Shown here: piece by piece, positions 35,850 to 47,500 of the stretch | How the letters are laid out: each line of letters begins with the position of its first letter | How positions within the stretch are numbered: position 1 is the first letter of the stretch | Assembly: GCA_008711295.1 (NCBI GenBank) | Contig: VUYV01000089.1 | Coordinates: 1,640,454 to 1,704,453, forward strand | Direction of reading: 5' to 3' | Length of the DNA stretch: 64,000 nucleotides | Origin: Anarhynchus alexandrinus | Taxonomy: Eukaryota > Chordata > Aves > Charadriiformes > Charadriidae | Position numbers and translations under genes: made by a program | The notes under the pieces: model-generated | The model's input: the letters and a program-made list of their open reading frames with translations, nothing else | What the model was told of the DNA's origin: nothing | The model's database searches: none

Positions 35850-36295
35850 CCAGCTGTCCCCTTAGGGATGGGGAGCCAGGAACCCACGAGGGCTCCCCAT
35901 AGTGGGTGGCAGGGTGGCATCTGGTGGCCAGGGCCCGTCTACCACCACAGCCAAGAGCAGGGCAGACAGGAGGCACGGGGGCAGCCACAGCACCAGGTAT
36001 CGGGCACCTCCCTGGGGATGGGCTGAGGCTGTGCCAGGATATGGGCCCGTGGGTGGGCCTGGCTCAGCTAGGTCCATGGCCAGGCAGGACTGTAAGGAGC
36101 TGGAGACTGTCATTGTTGTGACATTGCTGGGGCAGGGGCTGATGGCTCCAGGGGGCTGACACGGGGTACTGGGCCGTGGGCAGGGTGGCGGGAGTTCTTG
36201 GGGGTGGAAATGAGGTCTTCGGCCATGGGCAGGTGGGGCAGGTCCCAGGGGAATGGGTAGGGAGAGTAAGAGTTAATGGTGTCCTCAAGGCCCTG
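35850..36295 (+). repeat. GC-rich dispersed repeat, copy 1 of 3
   Basis: A sharply bounded GC-rich block in an AT-rich region. It shares blocks in the same order with 59659-60046: GGCTCCCCAT, an AGCAGGGCAGACAGG segment, GGCACCTCC, GGATGGG, CTGATGGCTCCAGGGGGCTGACA, a GGGT-CTG-GCC segment with GGGCAGG, and an end of the form TAATgg...CCTGAC. Open frames on both strands overlap each other and reflect the scarcity of stop codons in GC-rich DNA, not genes. Boundaries are approximate. It may be a solo LTR or another non-coding repeat. Confidence 0.75.
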
Positions 36296-38645
36296 ACAAT
36301 GAGCCTGCAAATACCGATGCATTTGGTTCATTCCAACTAAATTTCTCTTCAAAGTTGATGACACTATTTTTTGTAAATAAACTTAAACTTGTGCAATTGG
36401 GCATTTGGGGCTTAAGTGTTTCTTTATTTTGAAATACAATGTTAGGACTTCAGGGAGTTCTGTGTGGTTTTTTTTTCTACCAAATCACTCATCAACAAGC
36501 AATCTGGAACTACTCAAGTCTCCTGCTGGTGAATCCTAACACAAAACAGAAGCAATGATGCATGTCAGATCCAAATAGTTTTGTTACTTCTCTGAAGAGC
36601 TGTTTATACAATAGTTTGCCTGTCCAGTATGTCTGCATATATACACAGCGCTTTTTGTACATGCTGTTATTAATCGCTTTATCAAAAACACTATTTGTAC
36701 CTGCCAGAATTTCATTTTTTTTTTTTATGGGATAGGGAGGAATGAGCATAACTTTAACTGAAAGATCCTTCTTTTTACTGTAATCCAAGGAGAAAGACCA
36801 CACCAGATGACACAAGGAAGCAACTATTCTGGGCCAGTGCTTCAGCTGGAACAAACTGGAAGGATTAATTTTATGCCCAGCTGTCTCTAGTCCCCATGGG
36901 CCACGTTGGCAGCTAGGCACTGGTGTAGCACAGAGATACTCCTGTCGTTCACTACTAAGCACAGAGGATTAAGAAAGAGCAGCTTGGATCGTGGAAGAAA
37001 CATATTTTTTTCAAATATAGTGCCAGATATTCATGACTCATTTGCTATAGGTGTTTTTTTGATTGGAGTTTTTTTGGTTGTTTAGGGTTTTTTGTCTGAC
37101 GGAAGAGCTAAAATGTGTAGCCCCATATATTTTTATGGCATGTATCTCTAGCTTTTGCCACCTTGATTTCAAAATCTGCACACACTGATGTATGCAAGAC
37201 AAAAACTGCTATGGTGTTGGGGCATTTCAGTGAAAACTTGACTATGCATTGCTTTGCATGTAACTGGTTAAGTCAATAACAACCTCAGAAAAGGACAAGA
37301 TCAGAGCAAAGGAAGTGACAAATGGAGTACCAGATGTTACTACTACAAATTTAATTTTAGAGCTGGCTGGACAGCATCTTTTGCAAAAAATAAAACTGGT
37401 GCTGTAAGGAAGTACAATTTAGAAGGAGGAAGAGAGCTAACAAAATGGGATTATACACTGCAACTACTGAAATCTGATTCACTATAAATGATTTGCTCTG
37501 ACTGGGGCTACATCATCTTTCAGGGTGACTTTGGCTAGATAGTGAAAATGTGTTTGGGGACCAGTGAGCATTAATTTACTGCTTTGGGTTTTGTTATTGT
37601 ACAAAATTAAATATGTGTTCTAACCCAAATTGATTCTCTGAGGACTCTGTTCCAAAATATTTTCATAATCATTGTTGTGGGATTTCTTTAATCTTCACTA
37701 TAGTCTATTCCCTATATAACACTTCTCAAACAATGAGTCCTTCATTAGCCCTATTTAACAAATCCCAAAGTGTCAAACCGTTTGTACCATATCAGCAACA
37801 CTAATTCTTATAATAGGTGCAGCTCCTAGCATCCTAATAGAATGAAATCTATTAGGTCATTCTGGAATTCTGTCATTCTGGAATTTTTTTCAATTATGTA
37901 CATGGAACTGTTTGTTGGTACTTGTGTAACTGTCAGTAAAGTTTTAATATCAATGAAGATTTAGACAATCAGAGCAAAATATTATTTTAATTTATAATCA
38001 GTGAGAAAAGGTGAAAAAGCTGTGATGACATTTGCTAAAAGTTTATAAATACTTATTTTTCAAAAACTATTTTCTTTTAATTTATGTATTATTTCATTAT
38101 TGTGAGGGGAAAATGCTTGTATTGACTTTTGTCTTCTTTTAATCCTATCTTCCTTTTTATCATATTTGTTCCTTCTCTATTTTTTTTTCAAAGTTTGCAT
38201 TTTATTTTCTTTAAAAATTAGAATAAGTTAGTAGAACCAGGTTTTATCTGGTTGGGTTTTTTTTCTTTTTTTTTTTTTCCTTCACCCCAGATGTCTGTGC
38301 CTATTCTCTCACATGCATTTCTTATACAGGAATCGCATCTTCCTTCTTCCTCCATCATTACTGCCTCCTCACCTCAGCCCAATTTTGTTCAAGCAATTTT
38401 TAAACACAGTGATCTTTTAGTAGAAACAAAATGTACACAATAGAACAAAATCGTAAAAATATCTAAGGGATTTTTTAATCAATCAGAAATATATATGGTG
38501 TTTCATCTATAACATATTTGCTATTATTTAAAATTTAAAAAACACAATACTGATTGAAGAAAAGGGGGCTGTAATAAAGTCTGACACTATAAGAACGAAT
38601 GACATAACTAAAGTGGTGACATAACCAACTCGCCTAGTTCAGGCT
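36296..38645. other. AT-rich unique sequence, no gene recognised
   Basis: The longest frame outside CR1 coding frames or their complements in the window, 150 codons on the minus strand (36962-36510), lies here. It has no domain I recognise, and one frame of that length is about what chance gives in 64 kb of AT-rich sequence. A G/T-rich tract is at 37050-37095. Confidence 0.55.
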
Positions 38646-38862
38646 AGGGAGCAGACTTACTGAAAGGGACCTGAGAATCGTGGTAGACAACAAGCTGAAC
38701 ATGAGTAAGCAGTGAGCTGCTGCAGCAACAAAGGTAAATTGGATCCTGGGCTGCATTCACAAGAGCGTTAGTAGCAGAGATAGAGACATAATCATCCCAC
38801 TCTACTCAGCACTCGTCAGGCCATGGCTGGAACACTGTGTCCCAGTCTGGTCCCCACACCTA
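38646..38862 (+). mobile_element. CR1 LINE internal fragment
   Basis: The plus strand matches the part of CR1 ORF2 after the palm domain in degraded form: ERDLRIVVDNKLNMS, then a QQ-like segment with a stop, AAATKVNWILGCIHKSVS, SRDRDIIIPLYSALVRPW, LEHCVPVWSPH. The DNA resembles an older CR1 subfamily more than the copies at 28.7 or 54 kb. Both ends are missing and there is no 3' tail. Several stop codons are present. Confidence 0.8.
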
Positions 38863-40920
38863 TGTACTATTTCCCATACTAAGAGGCAGTAGAATCATGG
38901 CTTGAAGGACATTCTCTCTGCTCAAATCACTTGCTTTTCATAATTTTATACTTAGTGACACCAATAATTATTAAGTCTCATTTCTTTTGCAAACTCATAA
39001 TATTTTCAAATAAATGTTTTCAAAAAAAAAGAAGCTTTTGAAATCCTTCATCACAAAAATCACTTATCACCAAAAATGATACCTCCAGTCTAGTAAAAAA
39101 TGAAATTTGGGGAACATCCTTATTTTTTACATTGGCAAGTTAAATGTGAGTTATCTATGATAATTACCTATATGCTAACACAATGTCATGGAAATAAAAC
39201 TTAAAAAAATTATCATAAGGATGAAATAAAGAACTTTGAATGAAGGAATAAACCCTTTAATATTGTCCATATAACCTGTATTTCCTTCCCTCCTTGTACA
39301 TAAGCTATAAGCTTTGACGGCGTTATTGACAGCACGCTTGTCTCATTCATTGCAGAAGTCATGAGGAAAAACACTGAAAGACCTTTTTAATACATGTAAA
39401 TAAGGATATGATGGCAAAAAGGATGCTTGTGACAAAGAATTCAAGAACAAAGAACAAGCGAGGTCTTCATTCACCAGAAAAAAATATCTATCTTGAAGTA
39501 CTTATATGTGTCTTCTCTTACCTTAGTTTCTGAGTATTAATCCTCATGTTAAGCCTCCAAGGCAGAGAAAAGCTATTATCCCCACTTGTGTACACGTAGA
39601 TCTTGAGGCTTCCATTCTTAAAGGAAATAAGTTTCCTTAACAAAAATTAGGTCTCCGTGAAAGACATTACCTTAGCTCTTCAGGCATTAATTGTCTGTGT
39701 TACTCAAAACTGAGTTAGCGCAGGACGTTGTGGCTTCTTACCAAGTTTTTAGCCCCTGAATCCTACCTCTTTTTCCCTATCAGTCAGGGCATTTGGGGTA
39801 CATCTCTGACTTAGCTGAATATGGTATAGAAAAATTGCTGATTTTCCTAATAAGGAGTAAAGACTAAACACCCCTTAGTAATTCTTTAGTACTTTCTCAA
39901 TTCAATTATACTGGTTGTGCTTTATTGATTGCATTAATATACTTCATCTATATACACCAAAATATCAAGAGGCAAGAGTTAAAAATATTTAAATATATCT
40001 AAACAGGTAGATGCAACTAGATATTCTGTGGGATTTTCAGATATGTCTTAAATCAACAATGGTTTTGAGCTTTTGGTAGAGAATGGTGGTTATTGAGGGA
40101 TCCTGAGTAAGCCTTGCAATTTTCATGTAAGAAAATGCTGGGGCTGTTTCTACCAAGGAATTGCATTTCTCACAGTCGCAGGAGATATGGAGGACAAGAA
40201 GAGAATGCTTTTTATTCAATTAGTCATCTGTTGAACCATTCCTTCATCCAACATTAAAAGGTTCTTTTCCCTACTGTTAAAAATGTACTGACAACAGAGC
40301 AGATCTCAAAACAAGGAAAAAAAATACTGTTACCAAAACAAGCAGGTTATATTACTTTTCTCCTCAGGTGTTAATAGCAGCAGACTACAGTCAAAACTTT
40401 TATTAAAACAGCAAGACTTTCATTAAACTTCATAGAGGTTGGAAAATGTAGTTTCTTGGTGGAAAAAAGATTGGAGAGGGCCTTGAACATGAGTCAAACT
40501 TCTGAAAAAGCTGGTAATCAAAATGGTTTAATGTCACTTTTGCTGTCAGAATGTCCAAATTTCAAAACAGCAGGAAATTTTTCTTTCTTTTCATTGACTT
40601 CAAAATAGTCAACATTTCAAAAAGTTCTGAATCTGTCATGTCAGACCAGTCTGACTGTGGGAAATGTAATATTTTGTTTCTCCACTGGAAAAAAAAATAA
40701 AAATCCAAGGCTGATTTCCAATTGAGCCTTCAAACAAAGACTGTCCTTCCTAATTAAGAAAGAAGAATAATAAAATGCCATTAACATTGGCAGTGTTATC
40801 CAGACATCAGTGTTCCACTGAGGTTTTAACACACTGCAGTTATTTATAGCATTCCAAGATACTGGTCAGTTTGGAAAAGATCATCTTAAACCTTCAGAAG
40901 TTTTCATTTGAATTTAAAGG
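38863..40920. other. AT-rich unique sequence, no gene recognised
   Basis: No retroelement or supported gene. A few bases near 38887 (AGAATCATGG) recall a CR1 end but are too short to call. Confidence 0.6.
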
Positions 40921-41035
40921 TTTGCAGCTGCTTGCTTACTCCCCCTTGTCCCACAAGGGACAAGAGGGAGAAAAGGAGGGGGAAAAAAATCGTGGGTTGT
41001 GATAAAGACAGTTTAAAAGAAACAATAACAGAAAA

Positions 41036-41081
41036 GGAAAAATAACAATAATAATAACAATAATAGCAATAATAATAACAC
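41036..41081 (+). repeat. AAT/AAC-rich imperfect trinucleotide tract
   Basis: An interrupted run of AAT and AAC units inside the LTR. This tract is a regular component of this LTR type rather than an independent microsatellite. Confidence 0.8.
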
Positions 41082-41155
41082 CAGACATTCTCACTGCCCA
41101 ATGAATTGGCACCATCTCAAGCAGTGATTGCAGATTCCCACCCCCTGGATAACCC

Positions 41156-41169
41156 CTATTTATATACTA
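41156..41169 (-). promoter_or_regulatory. LTR TATA box
   Basis: AGTATATAAATAGG on the minus strand, in the expected position inside the LTR, about 200 bp from its 5' end. Whether it is still used cannot be judged from sequence. Confidence 0.6.
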
Positions 41170-41367
41170 AGCATGACATCTACGGTATGGAATGTTTCAT
41201 TGACCACTCCATAGTTCTCTCTATTCTTCTATGGGAAGCTGAAAAAAAGTCCTTGAGTAATGTGAACATCACTTAGCAACAACTAAAACCAATAGGTATT
41301 ATTGACATTCCTTTCACAGCAATCACTAGAAAGAGAAATTAACTCTTTCCCAGCTGAAACCAGGACA

Positions 41368-44326
41368 AAGGTATAATAGCTAGGGAGGCTATTTTAATCA
41401 TACACACTTGAACAATTTGGCAAGGAAATGTTGCTGGCTGATGATCTTATTCAGTCAGTATCTGCTGTGATTACTATGAAGAGACATAGATGATGGCAGA
41501 ACTGCATCTTGAGCCTTGTGACAGAAACCAAACTTAAAAATATCAAGCACAGATCAGAAATCTCAAGAAAGTCTGTTTAAATAATATCAGAAGATGATGT
41601 TACTGTGAGAAAAAGGCAAAATGTAGTATCTGCTAAGAATCAAGAACATTTTCTGGATATGCCATAAGGATATATACACAATACATCCTTCATGGCCAAT
41701 TGATCAGAGATTGCACTTTGTAAAAGATGTTTTTTTACTTTTGCAACTTTAATGAAAAAACTAAGGTGAGGACTATGTATGTGATACTAGTTTTAAATAA
41801 AACATGAAAAAGGGAGGAAGGATATTAGTATGTGAGGATTTTTGAGCCAAGCAGACAGCATGTAGGATAATTTTTAAAAGATGTGTTTAATCTTTATTGA
41901 AAATGGTTTCTTTATTGTTGCTATAGGCCATAAGTTTGAATACATTTCTTTCAGCACTTTGCAACATCCTGACCAGCAGTGACAGCCCTGGAAGAAATCT
42001 GAAAATTCTTCTGACGAGCATCTGATTTCTACCTTCTGAGGGAGTTAAAGTCACTGTAGGCTATATTCTTGCCATCACTCTATATGTTATAAAAGTCTCT
42101 TTTTGTCCTTTTTTTGAGTTTTGTGTGTGGTCTCTTTGATTGTTTAAGTCTAAATCCAAAGACATGAAATTGGAAACTTATATTTAAAGTTAATGAAGTA
42201 CCAAAAAGATTAGAACATGTATGTTAGCTCATATTACATAACTCATAGATCTAAGTGCAATAGTGTCCATGTTTGCAATGTTATTTTGAAAGGAAAAAGT
42301 AAACATTATTATTTTTTTCAGTCAGAATAGTGATTTAAAAGAGACAAAAAACAGCAAAATACTGTGAGATCAACAAAAAGTACAGCTATAAAAATAGCCA
42401 AACTTGCCTTATTGAACCGCTTTGTTTGATGTAGGAAAGGTAGCTGGGTTAACATATTGCTTCATGGATAATTTTTCATTTTAAAAGTTCCATTTATCAT
42501 AAAATAGTTTGGTACTAACCCTGGTTCTTTTCTATTTTCAAGTCCAGATTCTGTTTAGTTCAGATTGGTTTACTCATTTCTAGTAAAATTTTAATTGGTC
42601 TCTTTCAGAATCCTAAGCATTCTTTATATAGCAGTCTTACATAGTTACATGTGTAAGTATGTTTTGTTGTAATCAAAATTACATTTTTTCAAATGTTGAA
42701 AACATGTTTTGCACAGTACATAGGTTTAAAATTCCAAATTCATTTTTAATTCAGATGTTAGCTCTAAGGTTACTGGAGCTGTGTTGAGTAAGCAATTTTG
42801 CAACTGAAAAGAGAGCTCTAGGGAATGCTAAAACTAAGAGAGTCTTAAAAAAAATCATTTTCCCTTCCCCTGGAATTTTCTAGGATTTGAAATTGTCTTG
42901 TTCATCACAGTGAAATGATGGAAATGTTCACAAAAAAATGTGTGTGAATGAAAGACTGAGAAACGTTCCTAGACAATCCACCCTTGGAGCAGCCAGACAG
43001 GTAGGCAGAACACGTAGCAGGGCTGAGAATGTGATTTGAACTCTGCTATTGAACACTTTGGTTTCTCCTTTTTGAAATTGTACATGCTAGTATGATAGTT
43101 CTGGAGTTAGATCACTCTTCCTGGCTGAAAATAAATTCACTTTCATATTCCAAATTAGTCAGTCTTTTGTACCAAATTGTGTGGGATAAAAATTTTCTTT
43201 CTTACCCAATTTTGCATCCTATATTTACAATAATCTTCCTGATTAGTTTAATTGAAATATGTATTTCCCCATAAAAAAAAAGAAAGTGAATTGGTAGTTC
43301 TGAGGAAAGGAAATAAAAGACTAAATTGAATCATGATCAGTAACTATAATTAGATTCAAATTTCTAAACTGCTGTTGAAAAAGTACACTTTTGTAAAGGC
43401 TCATCTTGATTAATGTTTTGAATAACTATTTGCATTCCTGTGTCTTGAATATTCTTCAGACTTTTCCTGAAAAAAAAAAAAGATCATTGGGTTGGATTTT
43501 ATTTATTTATTTATTTATTTATTTGAAGGTATAAGCTCACTTTCAGAAATGAAAGAGGATTGATTATCAATATTCTTCAGGAAGCAAAAAAATCCACGGG
43601 GTAAAGAAAAGACCATTGGCAGAAGTTCTTTGACTTATCAGCTGTCAATCTTCCTTCTGTTTTTCTTTTTTTCTTTATTTTTTTCCTTTCCTTTTTTTTC
43701 CCCCATCCCTTCTGTGTGTCTGGAGAATGGTTTAAAAGGTATGTGTAGTTTTTAAGGCATGGCTCAAATACAGGTTTCAAGAATAAAATTAATAAATTAC
43801 TCTAATTCTCAAATACCTGAAATACATTTGTTTTTAAAATAATACAAGTTATTTGAACAAAGGAGGTTATAAGTTTGCCATGAATGTGCATAAGCATAAT
43901 TCTAATATATCCTAGAAAATGAATTTTCTGAGAGAAGAAAACCCTTTCTAATTAATACTTCCCATTTTAAGAAGAAAAAAAAATCATGTTTTTGAAATTT
44001 GTCACACTTGTGGACAATCTTGTGGAAAAGTACTTCCTGAAATTGTACTTCTCCTTATATTTTATTGTATTCGTATTTTCTGACTTTTACTTGGAAGCCA
44101 AGCGAGCTGGGTCTTTTGGCATTGAAACTTTCTATAACAAAGCTAGCTTCAAAATTGTGTCCCTCTACTCAACATAACTGAACCTCAGAGTCCTGCTTCA
44201 CACAACTGATTGATATGAAAGGGATACTAGATAACTTACAGAAGCAGTTCTTGTAGCAACCATTCAACGTAAATCTGTAGTTTTCCAAGTAAGTGACTAG
44301 TTACAGCTTCATGGTGGGTATTTTTC
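41368..44326. other. AT-rich unique sequence, no gene recognised
   Basis: No named retroelement or supported gene. The segment contains the ATTT microsatellite at 43497-43524 and C/T-rich stretches at 43660-43705. Confidence 0.6.
43497..43524 (+). repeat. (ATTT)6-7 microsatellite
   Basis: Six perfect ATTT units with a partial seventh unit on the left, at 43497-43524. Confidence 0.95.
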
Positions 44327-44426
44327 ATATAATCGTAGAATTGCCCAGATTGGAAGGGACCTTTAGGATCACTGAGCCCAACCATCAGCCTAAAACTGCC
44401 AAAACCACCACGAAATCTTGTCCCTT
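44327..44426 (-). mobile_element. Short CR1 3' end fragment
   Basis: About 100 bp match the CR1 3' untranslated end on the minus strand. On the plus strand it reads ATAATCGTAGAATTG, GGAAGGGACCTTTAGGATCA, CCAACCATCAGCC and CCACCACGAAATC. It retains the tail-proximal motif but no coding sequence, which is extreme 5' truncation. Confidence 0.8.
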
Positions 44427-44512
44427 TTTGTGTGATTTTGGTTTGTTTGGGATTTGGTTGGGTTTTTTTGTTTGTTTGCTGGTTTGGTTTGGTTTGGTTT
44501 GCAGTTTTTTTC
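44426..44512 (+). repeat. G/T-rich low-complexity tract with GGTTT units
   Basis: Contains GGTTT repeated at least four times in perfect tandem (about 44480-44500), preceded by GTTTGTTTGGGATTTGGTTGGG-like units. It directly follows the CR1 fragment. G-runs are short, so quadruplex formation is possible but weak. Confidence 0.8.
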
Positions 44513-47500
44513 CTCCGTAATTACCTTTTTTGTGAGCAGTTACACAGAGCCAGGAGAAGAAGGGGGAAGTACCTGCTGTTACAAAAGCCTGCAGCCCCTC
44601 ATCAGGAAACTCCTATAGGAGGGTGTGTATGCAGATCTCTTTATATAACTTTTTTCCCAGTATTCTTGAGACGCTACAGAACTAAAAAAACTGAGAGACT
44701 ACCTCTCCTCCAGCTTTGAAAGAACACTGCTCATTCTCTCTTAAAAAACAAAAAAGTTGGGCTGTGGATCTTTTCTGGAGGATGTTTTCTCCATGTAGTC
44801 CTTAGTTACATGAAGACAGAGCTTGATTTAGAAGTCCTGTTTCCAATTTTCCATTTCATAGTACTGGAACATACCATCTGTAGTTGGTCACTGAACTGCC
44901 TGAGATCTTTTTAAATTGCCAGCCTCTTCTTATGCCCTGTAGAAGGAAATCCAATGTCAAATATGTTGTCCTGGATTCCTCCGGGCAAGCTAGGTCCACA
45001 TCTGACATGTTTGCTTCTTTATTGGATTTGGACTACAAATCTCTTTTAAGGTTTCCATTTAAAGTGACTTAAATTTTATCTTCCAATCCACCTGATATCA
45101 ACAGGAGTTGTCAAAACAGTGGTTGTGAAAAAATTATACTCTTCCTTTTATTAAGTGACATTTTTCAGACTAAATGTGAATAAAGTACAATGATTGCGTT
45201 AATCAGCTTATTCTTGTTATCATGGCAGAGGTAATGAACTCAGACAAAGAACAGTTATATCACTAATCCTACCCTTTCTCCTAAAAAAGGGAAAGATGTG
45301 GTTTTTAGATCAACCTTTTTTAGTAACTTTGGCAGATCTTCTAATTAACAAATCAGTATTAAACACAATGTAATGAAGAAAAATCTATTTTTTCAGTGAA
45401 GAGTCATGCATTTTCTCTCTGAAACTTGCCAAAGTGTATATGCAAAGAGATATGTGACAAAGAAGGAAAACTGGGGCTGAGATTGAAATATTTGATCCAA
45501 AGACAAAACCTGTGACATTTATTAGGAAGAAAATTTATGTTGTTTTCCAGTTCTGAAATCAGAATGAACCACAGCTGTTACAAAGGGACCACAGTGATGT
45601 TTCTTCAGAAATAAAGAGCTTCTCTGTTACTGCAGAGGATGTAAGTTTGCCTAGTTTTGACACAGGGGTATCTGTGGAGCTAATACTTTGCATTAACACA
45701 TACAAACAATTCCTGAAATTTGGTGCTTCATCGGAGACTATGTGCAAACTGACAGAATTACAACAGTTGGGTCAAACTCCATACTTCTGATAAAGATACT
45801 CTAAATTCAAAGGCACTGCAGCTAACAGAATAAAATGTTTACAACAGTAGAAGTACCAAACTCTCAAAGTTATTTTTAGCTCAGCAATTCAGAAACATAT
45901 GATTTATAGGAAAAATTCCAAAACACTTGCCCCCCACCAACTGTACATTAATGAATCTTCTATCTTTTGATACTTAAGTCTGTCCAACATATGTAGACGG
46001 AAATACCTCAGATTATGAACCTGTAGGACCAGAAATACAGTGAACTATACTTTCTAAACTATGATAACAGCATTTTTTGCTTCGTCTGATCAGAGCGACA
46101 ATTATGAGCAACAGTTAGCGTAGCAACCTATGACTGAACCAAAAACATGGAAAGAGAAATGCAGCTTTCACTGTGTTATTTAAGCTTTCTTGAAAGAGAT
46201 AGTTAAGGAAAGGAATGTAACACACTAAAGAGGAAAAGCCACTTTGGGGATTGTAATTCCCTAAAGTAAGCAGGGTCATTACAAGCCTTAAAGAGAGAAC
46301 TGGAACAGATAATTTGTAAAAACTTGGAAAAAGAGATAGCTGACTCGAACTCTGCAACATACCAACCTCAGGTGCCCAAATATTCTGGATGTCTGATCAG
46401 CAGATTTTTTGAGGTCTTGTTAAGCAGCGCTACATGTCTCTACTCATTTTTTTTTAATGGCTGAATATATATCCAATCAAGCTTATCTGTTAGAAGACAG
46501 ACAGTTTATCTTGCTTATTGCCTGCTCACCTGCTTACCATAGGGGCTTACACTGTGACGACAACATAGTTGCAGGAATTGTAAAGCAGTATGGACGTATT
46601 CAGATGTATACCATGCTATTTACATCCGTAAACACTCATCTATGAAACCACATCATTTTGGTACCATAAGAATTGGGTATGAATGAACTATGTTCAGTCT
46701 TGCATTATCAATCAGGTTAAAAAAATCAAGATATATGTGTTCAAGAAATACAAGTGCTTTGTACCTAAACCATACTTCCTATGACATTTTTACAGTGATA
46801 ATGAATAAGCTGAGATGTCAAATTACCCTATTTGTATATTTGGAAAATATATTGTCCAAAGCTATAAGTTATTAGGCCCTCTATTACCAAAAATTGAGGA
46901 ATACTTAAGACATTCTGGTGATAAGCAGTATATAAGAGCTGAAAACCCATGTGCTATTCAAATTTGTAATGCCCATTCGTATTCCATCCATATGTGATCA
47001 TTAATCTGTGTTCTCATATCTGGTAATATAAACAGTGGTGAAACAAAATAGAAATGTTATTTCTGCTGACTTTGTGTAATCCATCTTTCATTTTAGGACT
47101 TTGTCCATTCATTAAGTTCCACCAATGCATATTCTTCAAGGCTAGGATTTGAATTTGGAGCTCTGGTTTAGCAGAAAGGTGTATTGTTTCTTGTGTGGTT
47201 GGCAGGCTTTTTGTTGATAAAATGCCACAGGCATTTCAAAAGAGATAAATGATTTGTCCTGACTAAGTTTTGCATGTTCTGTTTGTTTCATTCTTTCCTT
47301 TTCCATTCAAACTCATTTCTCTTCTAAACTCTTGCCATATAAATGCGTGAAGCAGATCCTGAAGATCTTTGCACTTTGGATGGCAGCAGAATGTTATTAG
47401 TTCTTTTAATTCTTTTCATTCCCCTCTCCAGCAGGAAGATACACTGGCTGGCTGACAATTGGGACCTATCAGCCTATCTATAGTACCATGCTAACACTTC

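Larger units (their letters stand above)
40921..41367 (-). mobile_element. Solo LTR of an avian endogenous retrovirus, 3' end truncated
   Basis: Read on the minus strand, the element begins TGTCCTGGTTTCAGCTGGGA at 41367. It contains GTTGTTGCTAAGTGATGT, ATTCCATACC and ATGCTTAGTATATAAATAGG, then a stretch rich in TTATTATTATTG, AAACTGTCTTTATCACAACC and a T/C-rich end. This order fits an LTR type that I know to be common in bird genomes. A TATA box (41156-41169) marks the U3-R boundary region. The inverted repeat CTTGTCCC/GGGACAAG at 40945-40964 lies near the 3' end. The normal 3' terminus ending in CA is missing, so the copy is truncated at about 40921. No gag, pol or env sequence is adjacent, so it is a solo or truncated LTR. 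Confidence 0.8.

Noticed and set aside
35782..36364. Multiple overlapping frames on both strands in the GC-rich block
   Set aside because: The block is a dispersed repeat with homologues at 50.4 and 59.7 kb. Open frames arise because GC-rich DNA has few stop codons.
36510..36962. 150-codon minus-strand open frame, the longest outside CR1 coding frames or their complements
   Set aside because: No recognisable domain. It crosses a poly-T run read as lysines, and a rough estimate from stop-codon frequency in AT-rich DNA gives a chance frame of this length in a sizeable share of windows of this size.
38880..38900. Possible CR1 3' motif (AGAATCATGG)
   Set aside because: About ten bases of similarity only.
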